Positions 56,311-64,000 of a stretch of DNA of 64,000 bases are shown here, piece by piece. A program made the translations under genes and the position numbers. The notes under the pieces were generated by a model. That model saw nothing but the letters and a program-made list of their open reading frames with translations. It had not been told where the DNA came from and did not search any database. Source of the stretch: Elymus sibiricus (Eukaryota > Streptophyta > Magnoliopsida > Poales > Poaceae); contig CM077676.1 of NCBI GenBank assembly GCA_039707655.1, forward strand, positions 84,801,395-84,865,394, read 5' to 3'. Positions within the stretch are counted from its first letter, which is position 1. Each line of letters begins with the position of its first letter.

Positions 56311-57859
56311 TGATACGCCTCCAACGTATCTATAATTTTTGATTGTTCCATGCTATTATAGTATCAATCTTGGATGTCTTATATGCAAGTATATGCAATT
56401 ATATATCATTTTTTGGGAATAACCTATTAACCTAGTGCCCAGTGCCAGTTGTTGTTTTCTCCTTGTTTTAGGTTTTTCAGGAAATCTGTACCAAACGAAG
56501 TCCAACTGCCACGAAATTTTTTGACGATTTTTTTCTGAACAAAAGAAACCCTGGAAGCTTTGGGAGGAAGCCAGAAGCCTCACAAGGAGGCCACAAGGCA
56601 TCAGGGCGCCGCCCCGGGCGCCCTGATGCCTTGTGGGCCCCTCGTGGCTCCTTTGGACCTAATTCCACTTCTATAAATTCTCAAATATTCGGAAACCATC
56701 AGAGAGCCAGACAAGAAAACCCTACCGCCGCCGCAAGCCTTTGTTCTTCCGCGATCCCATATGTAGGCCTTTTCCGGTACTCTGCCGGAGGGGGAATCGA
56801 TCACGGAGGGCTTCTTCATCAACCTTGCTACCCTTTCGATGATGTATGAGTAGTTTACCACAGACCTACGGGTCCATAGCTAGTAGCTAGATGGCTTCTT
56901 CTCTCTCTTTGATCTTCAATACCATGTTCTCCTCGATGTTCTTGGAGTTCTATCCAATGTAATCTTCTTTTGCGTTGTGTTTGTTGGGATCCGATGAATT
57001 GTGAGTTTATGATCAGATTATTCATGAGAAATATTTGAGTCTTCTTTGAACTCTTTTATGCATGATTGTTATAACTTTGGATTTCTCTCCGATCTATCCG
57101 TTTGGTTTGGCCAACTTGATTGATTTATCTTGCAATGGGAGAGGTGCTTTGTGATGGGTTCAATCTTGCGGTGCTCAATCCCAGTGACAGAAAGGGACAT
57201 GACACGTATTTGTGTTGTTGCCATTAAGGATAAAAAGATGGGGTTTAATCATACTGCTTGAGTTTACTTTGTCTACATCATGTCAGCTTGCTTAAGGCAT
57301 TACTCTGTTTTATACTTAAAATCCTAGATGCATCCTGGATAGCGGTCGATGGGTGGAGTAATAGTAGTAGATCAGGCAGGAGTCGGTCTACTTGTCTCGG
57401 ACGTGATGCCTATATACATGATCATTGCCATGAATCCATAATAATTATTTACTTTTCTATCAATTGCCCAACAGTAATTTGTTTACCCACTGTATGTTCT
57501 ATGCTCGAGAGAGAAGCCTCTAGTGAAAACTATGGCCCCTGGGTCTACTTTTATCATATATTAAAATCCAAAAATACCTTGCTGCAATTTATTTACTTTT
57601 TCTTATTTTGCAATTTACTTTTTATCTATCACTATCAGAATTAATCCTTGCAAATAACCACTAAGGGGATTGACAACCCTCTTATTTGCGTTGGGTGCAA
57701 GTGTTTGCTTTTGTGTGTGTAGGTGTTGCTAAAGAGGTTTTGTGTGGTTCTCCTACTGGATTGATAACCTTGGTTCTTAACTGAGGGAAATACTTATCTC
57801 TACTATACTGCATCATCCTCTCCTCTTCGGGGAAATACCAACGCAGTCTACAAGTAGCA
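56311..57859 (+). repeat. Sab2 3' LTR (1549 bp)
   Basis: Starts TGATACGCCTCCAACGTATC, ends GTCTACAAGTAGCA. Full-length form of this LTR family. Contains the perfect 20-bp inverted repeat at 56591-56636. Confidence 0.93.
56591..56636. repeat. Perfect 20-bp inverted repeat in the Sab2 3' LTR
   Basis: CCACAAGGCATCAGGGCGCC (56591-56610) pairs with GGCGCCCTGATGCCTTGTGG (56617-56636) around a 6-nt loop. In the 5' LTR the arms have drifted (51520-51580). Confidence 0.9.
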
Positions 57860-57864
57860 GCTCT
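57860..57864. repeat. Target-site duplication GCTCT, right of Sab2
   Basis: Matches 51249-51253. Confidence 0.95.
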
Positions 57865-59220
57865 CCCAAAACAGAACAATTCGCTTTTGTTAAAATTAAT
57901 CTTCAATCCCGACAATTGTTCGAATAGGCATAATACAAGCTTCATATTTCTGGCCTTTGCCAAATCATGTTCCATGAAAATTATAGTATCATCAACGTAT
58001 TGTAGTATGGACACCCCACCATCTACAAGATGTGGTACTAGTCCTCCTACTTGGCCGTCCTCTTTAGCTCTTCCTATGAGAATTGCCAACATATCCGCCA
58101 CTATGTTGAACAGGATAGGAGACATTGGATCACCTTGCCTTAGACCCTTATGCGTCTGGAAGAAGTGACCTATGTCATCATTTACTTTAATCCCGACACT
58201 GCCTTTTTGTACAAATGAGTCGACCTGCTTCCTCCAGGCATCATCGAATCCCTTCATACGTAATGCTTGTTGGAGGAACGGCCATTTAACCTTGTCGTAC
58301 GCTTTTTCGAAATCCACTTTGAAGATCACTCCATCCAGTTTCTTCGAGTGGATCTCGTGAAGTGTTTCATGTAGGACAACCACACCCTCTAGTATGTTTC
58401 TGCCCGGCATTAAAGCCGTCTGAGTTGGTTGCACCACACTATGTGAAATCCGCGTCAGTCGATTTGTACCAACCTTAGTAAAAAAATTAAAGCTCACATT
58501 GAGTAGACATATCGGTCTGAACTGCTCAATACGCACTGCCTCCTCCTTCTTTGGCAACAACGTTATTGTTCCAAAGTTCAGGTGGAATAGCTGTAGTTGG
58601 CCATTAAACAAATCATCGAACATTGGCAGTAGGTCACCCTTAATGATATGCCAGCATTTCTTATAAAACTCTGCTGGGAAGCCGTCTGGGCCTGGTGCCT
58701 TATTATTCTTCATCTGTGATATGGCCTCAAACACCTCTTTCTTCATGAATGGTGCGGATAGAATCTCATTCTCATCTATCCCGAGCTGAGGAATATCCCC
58801 AACCATGTGCTCGTCCAGAGACACATAATTGTCCTCAGGAACACCAAATAGTTGTTTGTAGTAATTAGAGATATACAATTTTAGGTTCTCATGACCTACA
58901 ATTGTACCCTCGTCCTGCTCAAGCTGGAAAATTTTCTTCTTTTTGTGCTTTCCATTTGCAATCATATGGAAAAACCGTGTATTGTCGTCGCCTTGGACGA
59001 CTTGCCGCACTTTAGCTCTAAGTGCCCATTTCATCTCTTCTTCTCTGAGAAGCGCTCGCAACTTCTGCTCAGCCTCCACTTTAGATGCCCGTTCGTCCGC
59101 ATCTAATAGACTGGATTCGGCCTTTAGATCAAGTTCATTAATAAGGTGGATCAGCCGATCTTTTCCCACCTTATATATGCCGCTAATATTTTTAGCCCAG
59201 CCCCTCAGGAACTGCCTCAA
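57865..59220 (-). pseudogene. LINE ORF2, reverse transcriptase domain
   Basis: About 450 codons open on the minus strand. RT blocks in order: NNKAPGPDGFPAEFYKK, QFRPICLLNVSFNFFTK, VIFKVDFEKAYDKVKWPF, KGLRQGDPMSPILFNIVAD, the catalytic LQYVDDTIIFM and LSGLKINFNKSELFCFG. All key residues (D in FKVDFEKAYD, the YVDD pair) are present. The frame runs into the Sab2 LTR, where it would pick up unrelated residues. Upstream, stops near 59238 and 59410 separate it from the endonuclease. It would copy LINE RNA at a nicked target in the nucleus. Confidence 0.92.
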
Positions 59221-59412
59221 ATGCCTAATCTTATTTTGTCATCGCTCAATATTTGACCTCCCTCCTGAGGCCTTAGCCCATTCCCGCGCTATTAGGTCTA
59301 AAAAGCGCTCTCTCTGAATCCATGCTAGTTCGAAAGAAAAGACATTCTTGTTTCCCACATGTGTCGCTTCCCCGGAGTCAACAAGCAGCGGGGTGTGGTT
59401 GGAAATTCCTCT

Positions 59413-60164
59413 CTATAAGGCTTGGACCGTCACCAGAGGGAACTTCTGTTCCCATTTAATACTAGTAAGAACTCGATCCAACTTCTTGTATGTTGGATTC
59501 CACAGTGTATTTGCCCAAGTAAACTTTCTGCCTGAGATTTCTATCTCTCTGAGGTCGAGACTTTCGATAATAGTGTTAAACATGAATGACCATCTGCCAT
59601 CGAAGTTATCGTTATTTTTTTCGTCTCTCCTCCTAATGATGTTGAAATCACCGCCAACCAAGATCGGTTGCCTCTCATCCCCACAAACCCGTACTAGGTC
59701 AGCAAGAAAATCTGGCTTGAGCTCCGGTTGAGCGGCTCCATATACAGCAACTAGCGCCCATCGGAACCCATCAACCTTCGAGCGCACCCTGAATTTGACG
59801 GCAAAGTCCTCAAGCACTACATTGACCACTTCTAGCGTCTAGCACTTGACCCCAAGTAAAATCCCACTGGATCGTCCTCTTGGGGGTAGACAGTGCCAAT
59901 CAAAGTCAACACCACCGGATATATGGTGCTAAGAAATTGTGACGTAAAGTTATACCTACCCGTCTCAAGTAAGGCAATAAAGTCTGACTTATGTTCTAAT
60001 GATGCCTCCGCAAGGAACCTTCTTTTAGCCAAGTCTGCCAGACCTCTACTATTCCAAAAGATTCCTTTCATTTGATATACCAATGCGTTACACACAAAAA
60101 CGAAAATCAAACTGTACGTATACATAACCCATTTTGTGAATCTTGACGCAAATCGGCGGCACAT
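59413..60164 (-). pseudogene. LINE ORF2, endonuclease domain
   Basis: Two adjoining open stretches (60164-59832 and 59829-59413) broken by a TAG at about 59840. Starts near MKGIFWNSRGLADLAKR, as plant LINE ORF2 often does. AP-endonuclease-type motifs are seen: FIALLETGR (catalytic Glu), FRWALVAVYGAA, LVGGDFNIIRRRDEKN (GDFN) and TWANTLWNPTYKKLDRVL. The final SDH-like motif is not clear. Confidence 0.88.
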
Positions 60165-60470
60165 GATCCGCGTGCCCCTGGACCTGCGTGTTATAAATCC
60201 GCTCTCATTCTAGACTTGCGGATGACGCCAATCGAAGCAGAAAATGCCCTAGATAAAAAATCGCCGCTCAGTAGCAAAAACATCACCTTGTCCTTCCAAT
60301 CAAATGAGCTTCTTACATCAGGCAGTTGCACAATGACCTCAACGGTTCCTGTATGTGGATTGGAGGCAGCCAGTGTTCCCTTGGCTGTTCTCTCTTGCTT
60401 GTAAAACTCTTCTCATTCTCATCTTAATATATAAGACACGCACTTCTTGTGCGTGTTCTTGAAATAAACA
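60165..60470. other. LINE upstream edge with a tail-like hairpin
   Basis: On the minus strand this could be the end of LINE ORF1 (PDVRSSFDWKDKVMFLLLSG). On the + strand, cttaatatataag is followed by the perfect hairpin ACACGCAC-ttctt-GTGCGTGT (60436-60456) and an A-rich stretch, an arrangement seen at 3' ends of some plant L1 elements. Which reading is right cannot be settled here. Confidence 0.35.
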
Positions 60471-60605
60471 ATGACCTTGTTGTGGACTATCATTACATCG
60501 TTAGTTTATTTCAAATTCTTAGCAAGCTAGAAGTTATGGCATAGCTTAGTTCAGTCATTTCTAAAGAACATGGTGCGATGTGCATAGCACGTCGAGTCAC
60601 ATATA

Positions 60606-60681
60606 TTCCCTCCGTTTCATATTAAGTGTCATTAAGTGTCGCTGATTTAAATCAGCGACGCTAAATATGAAACGGATGGAG
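60606..60681. mobile_element. Stowaway-type MITE (76 bp)
   Basis: Flanked by TA on both sides (60604-60605, 60682-60683), with inverted ends TTCCCTCCGTTTCATATT and AATATGAAACGGATGGAG and a central palindrome gctgatttaaatcagc. Size, TA duplication and CTCCCTCCGT-like end fit Stowaway elements of grasses. Confidence 0.88.
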
Positions 60682-60703
60682 TAGGTTTTTTTCTTCTTTT
60701 TTT

Positions 60704-60726
60704 ATGTGTGTGTGTGCGCGCGCGCG
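60704..60726. repeat. (TG)n(CG)n dinucleotide tract
   Basis: tgtgtgtgtgtgcgcgcgcgcg-like run of about 23 bp, an alternating purine-pyrimidine stretch that could adopt left-handed DNA. It is polymorphic-looking and near the MITE. Confidence 0.75.
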
Positions 60727-60853
60727 AAAGGAGTCACATATAACCCAAGTCAAAGCAAGAACTCATACTGAATCCAAGTGTACCCATAAACGTATAGCGA
60801 CTGCCATCAATCAATTCATCATCCACAACTAGATGAGTGAGCTAGCTTACCAA

Positions 60854-60975
60854 AAAATGGACCCGGCTCGGCAGGTGGCCATCCGTAACTGCGACAAAGG
60901 GTTAGTTGTCTCTGTCGCGACAAGGATTACTTCATGCTATTAATAGCACGCAAATACGGATAGGCAGATGGACAC
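60854..60975. repeat. Degenerate direct repeat, copy 1
   Basis: aaaatggacc, ggtggccatcc, gcgacaaagg, catgctattaatag and atacggata occur in this order. A diverged second copy in the same orientation is at about 62043-62183. Nothing else is recognised between 60727 and 61081. Confidence 0.5.
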
Positions 60976-61084
60976 ACTATAATACGACTAAGCGGAGTTT
61001 CCTTCGAGTGCATCCTATTTTAATAACAAAGAAAGTGATAGATATGATCGCGATCCTCCATCGCCCTACTCAAGATAATTTTAA

Positions 61085-61285
61085 GGGCCAGTTCTTTTGG
61101 ACGGCTTAAAAAATAAGCTGCCTCTCCCAAGCTTAAAAAATAAGCTGCTTCCTAAATTTGTTGAGGCTTCTAAATTAGTCATCTCATAATTAGTTCAGAA
61201 GCCCCAATGAATGAGGGAGGCGGCTTATATGGAGAAAGCTGGAGAGGAGGCGGCTTATTTTTTAAGCCGCCAAAAGAACTGGCCC
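61085..61285. mobile_element. Tourist-like MITE (201 bp)
   Basis: Inverted ends GGGCCAGTTCTTTTGG and CCAAAAGAACTGGCCC, extending through ggcttaaaaaataagc and gcttattttttaagcc. Flanked by TAA at 61082-61084 and 61286-61288. The 3-bp TAA duplication fits PIF/Harbinger-derived MITEs. Confidence 0.88.
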
Positions 61286-61288
61286 TAA

Positions 61289-61941
61289 ATCCTCTTTTCG
61301 AGCTACGGAAAATGCTGTAAAGGTTTCGGAACCTTGGCTCCATGTAATTGTAAACATTCCATGAAAAGCAGGTGCGAAATGGAGGCCTAAATTTATCCTC
61401 ACTTGTGTGGTGTTGATGCTGAAGTTAAGCATTGCCACGCGCAAACAACCCGTGTCTTCTCCTTCTGGAACCTTTTTTTTTATAAAAATAAGCCAAAAGA
61501 GATATAATGAGTTTAGCTAAAAGGCAATTCGGAGCCCAGGCTCCATGTAGTAGCCCTTTTAAAAAATTGAAAATATTATTTTTAAAAGCAAAAAATCCGA
61601 ATAAGTTTTACAGATATATAAATATATAGATGTATAGTTGTGTGCATGAATTTCTATCAATATATATAATTATATGTCTTTTTTTGCAGGACGAAAAAGA
61701 AAAATACATGGATTAATGTAGACATACCTTTTGTTGTTGTCAGACTCGTTTTTTTCGTGTAGTCTAGAAATCATGATATTATTTAATAAAATTTACAAGT
61801 TCCATATAAAAGATTTTTATTTTTATTTTAAGTCTCCTAAATTACCTTTCGAATTTTTCAAGTTATAGGCTCCTTAAACCTCTGCCAAACATCATTTGGC
61901 TAATCAACAACTACCAAACCTTTGCCGTCAATTAATTAATA
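61289..61941. other. AT-rich sequence with no gene
   Basis: About 650 bp of AT-rich DNA with short A/T runs and no sustained open frame. A stretch near 61533-61552 (gagcccaggctcc) is a short palindrome. I see nothing else to name. Confidence 0.6.
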
Positions 61942-62375
61942 CTCCCTCCGCCCCACAATATAAGATCGTTTTTTAAGCTAACGGTACGGTGAGAGTAGAT
62001 ATCTATAAAGAGAAATCAAAATGGTTAATGAGTGCGAACCCGAAAATGGACCATGTTAGCTGCGGGTGGTCACCCAACAGCGACAAAGGTATGGTCCTTT
62101 CCGTCAGGTATTAAACAAGACGGGTGCACAAGCATTGCTATAATAAATAGTAGAAAGATACGGATATCTGCAACGGATAAAGGAACAAGATCTAACAGAA
62201 AATTAATGAAAATTGACCATGCCTCAGTAATTGACAGACTACAACCACTTTGTCTCTTTCAAAGCATATGTTGAAATATAGAGAATGAAAATACTCGTGT
62301 TTCTTTCATGGAGATATATATGTTTCTATACCCATTCTGATGAAGACCGAGTCAGATATGTCAATATGGAGGGAG
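61942..62375. mobile_element. Possible Stowaway remnant or composite
   Basis: The left edge CTCCCTCCGCCCCACAATATAAGATCG-like text after TA (61940-61941) is typical of a Stowaway start. A matching GGAGGGAG end followed by TA is at 62368-62377. Only about 8 bp of the ends pair and the interior holds the second copy of a diverged direct repeat (62043-62183), so this may be two unrelated half-elements. Confidence 0.35.
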
Positions 62376-62377
62376 TA

Positions 62378-64000
62378 ATAAGAGAGTGACAATACTGAAT
62401 CAGCTACGGCAAAACAAAAACGAAAATGAGGTTAACATCCCAGCCTCCTCATCAATTAATGCACACAATCATATATTATTCACAACTATATATTAAAAAA
62501 AGTGAGGCCAACGACAAAATGGATCTGCCTCGTGGTATAATCTACACGGTTCTACCATAAATAATATATTTTTTTGAAAAGAGGAAAAACTCTCAACCTA
62601 TGCATCGTGTGATGCACACATGTAATTAAATTAAGAGAAAAATATGCTAGTACCAGACAAAGCATTCAAGAGGGAACCGTTGTAGGTGTGCGAGCGGATG
62701 TTGAGGAGTTCAACCAAAGGATGAACATGAGAATTCTATCATCCGAAGCCAAGTTTTGAGCCAACACTTTCAACAAGGCCATGACGCTCGCACGTCAATA
62801 TCGCCTAATCTAGCCGAGAGGAAAGATCGTGGGTTTTCAGTTTGAGTATATCAAACTTATCGTTGAATCTGTCACTACCAGCAACCCTCCCTATGTTGAG
62901 AGAGCCTAGGCAATGGAGGAAATAATAAGAGAGTGACATGTGATCGAGATTATCCCTAGCTCTATGCATAGCTATGAGGTGCAATCGTTCTTAAAACCTC
63001 TTTTCCAGCCTAGAAAAACGGTGTGCTGTTTTCGTAACCCATTCTAGTCCTTTCATATGCTCTATTAAAGAAATTCTAATTCCATCAAAAGAAAAGAGCC
63101 GGAGCCAAACGAATGACGTGCTATTTTCAGACAATAAAATCTACCCTTTGTCGAAATACCGAATGACGTGCTTGTCTGACTCTGCATCAGTAATTAGAAT
63201 TGTTCCAACGGATTCCTAATTTGTCCCTCGTATGTATAGAGTTAAATATGCAGATAAAAGCATGTACATTAGTGTGTGGGACTCTTGATCAGTAGGGAAA
63301 AGGAGAAAAAACAGAGAGGCGGTCATGTTCCCTTCATGAGAAGGTGATTGCTTCACATCTAGCGACTAGTTTTTTTTTCACTGACCGGAGCACCGAACAA
63401 TCACTACCGTTCCCAAAACGAGTTGTTGACGCTTCATTGTCGCCACTTCCCCACAGGAGCTGGCCTAACCTTGTCAATGAAAACCGAGAAGTCTACATAT
63501 GTGTGCCCATAAGGTCCAGCGACCTAGAGCAACAATCATCACTACTGAACCTTCGAATCGATATGAAACGCCTGACACAAAATCTCGCCATCGCGTACGC
63601 ACGACGAAAAACTCTAACCTAGCCACATTAAGGAGACTGCAGAGATCTACACCGGAGCTCGAGAAGGTTCGAAGCCCGAAAAATCGACTCGAAGATGAAG
63701 CACTGCCGGCCATAAGCTCGAGCACCATCCTGCGAGGAGTACAGTTCTCACTACAGAAATTACAGCTTATGGATCGGGCACTACCCTGAATCTAGTATAA
63801 CATATAAGCAATATATGTTCCCAGATTCGGAAAACTGCAGTACATCCGGCCAGGCCCGGTCCTGAGAATTTGGGGGCCCGGGGCAAATTAGAATATAAGG
63901 TCCTTATTTTTCTTTAATATTCAGAGGAACAGTGTCAAGGATGATGGTATCGTATCACCAAAAAGAGAGTTCAGTCGTCGCAAAGAAAATTAATTCAAAA
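62378..64000. other. AT-rich terminal region, no gene identified
   Basis: A T-run with gaaaagaggaaaaactctcaacc and atgcatcgtgtgatgcac at about 62569-62620 resembles the reversed 3' end of LINE elements and may be a remnant. Short open frames near 63344-63789 show no domain. Near 63848-63885, ccaggcccggtcctgag and gggggcccggggc resemble ends of some plant DNA transposons, at low certainty. The stretch ggag(g/a)...taataagagagtgaca occurs at about 62368 and 62911. Confidence 0.4.

Larger units (their letters stand above)
51254..57859 (+). mobile_element. Non-autonomous Gypsy element Sab2
   Basis: Complete, with GCTCT duplications, TGATACG...TAGCA LTRs, a tRNA-Asp-type primer site (52512-52529) and a polypurine-like aagcttggggatgct before the 3' LTR. 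The LTRs differ in length: 1247 bp on the left and 1549 bp on the right, because the left lacks about 300 bp. The internal region carries a 298-codon gag-like ORF and about 2.8 kb of non-coding DNA shared with Sab1. No protease or pol is seen. Confidence 0.93.
49621..60415 (-). mobile_element. L1-type LINE, split by Sab2 and probably 5'-truncated
   Basis: The 3' end is marked by an eight-base T run at 49621-49628 (a short poly-A on the minus strand) after a 3' UTR ending gatgcagaggccgggggtga. ORF2 is read from about 60130 to 49793, with Sab2 at 51254-57859 removed. The upstream edge near 60415 is uncertain, and no LINE target duplication was found. Stops and frame changes make it inactive. 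Confidence 0.85.

Noticed and set aside
57682..57864. C-terminal 60 residues of the long RT open frame
   Set aside because: These codons lie in the Sab2 LTR and are a read-in across the insertion, not LINE protein.

Overview
The window looks like intergenic DNA from a large grass genome, most probably a wheat-tribe (Triticeae) species. It is almost entirely nested transposable elements: long-LTR Gypsy retrotransposons with TGATACGTC-type LTR starts, tRNA-Asp-type primer binding sites, an L1-type LINE, and Stowaway- and Tourist-like MITEs. I found no convincing host gene, rRNA, tRNA or CRISPR array. Names W, X, Y, Z, Sab1 and Sab2 are labels used only here; similarity of Sab1/Sab2 to the Sabrina/WHAM group is from memory and unverified.

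Layout. Positions 1-11487 are the 3' part of a Gypsy element (W, + strand) split by a complete 9.4-kb element (Z, 430-9822, target-site duplication CTACT). Z has a decayed gag-protease on the + strand and an intron-containing antisense gene. Positions 11488-12167 are a fragment of a third LTR element with its primer-site region. Positions 12168-17104 are a truncated, reverse Athila-type element (Y) with one LTR, a degenerate extra ORF and a broken integrase. Positions 17105-17308 are an LTR scrap. Positions 17309-18342 and 47447-49620 are two halves of one older unclassified sequence, split by element X.

X (18343-47441, minus strand) is a single insertion 29 kb long, shown by the CTCCC duplication at its two ends. 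It has gag and protease but no reverse transcriptase or integrase. Its 3' LTR was hit by Sab1 (18826-26877, duplication GGTCC). A segment covering the Sab1 LTR tail, the X LTR, the X 3' UTR, the Athila-type ORF and a promoter-like spacer was then amplified into three full tandem units of about 5.73 kb plus a partial one (25155-43105). The third unit is a mosaic of the other two. This array is the most unusual thing in the window.

Positions 49621 to about 60415 are a reverse L1-type LINE (endonuclease, reverse transcriptase with YVDD, C-terminal zinc-binding region), split by Sab2 (51254-57859, duplication GCTCT). Sab1 and Sab2 share LTRs, leader and 3' region but carry unrelated coding cassettes at the same site. 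The last 3.6 kb is AT-rich DNA with MITEs and a degenerate 1.2-kb-spaced duplication.

Functionally, none of the four complete LTR elements encodes reverse transcriptase or integrase. They would depend on enzymes supplied by elements elsewhere in the genome. Coordinates of LTR ends and duplications were read directly from the bases; splice sites, element families and evolutionary scenarios are inferences.
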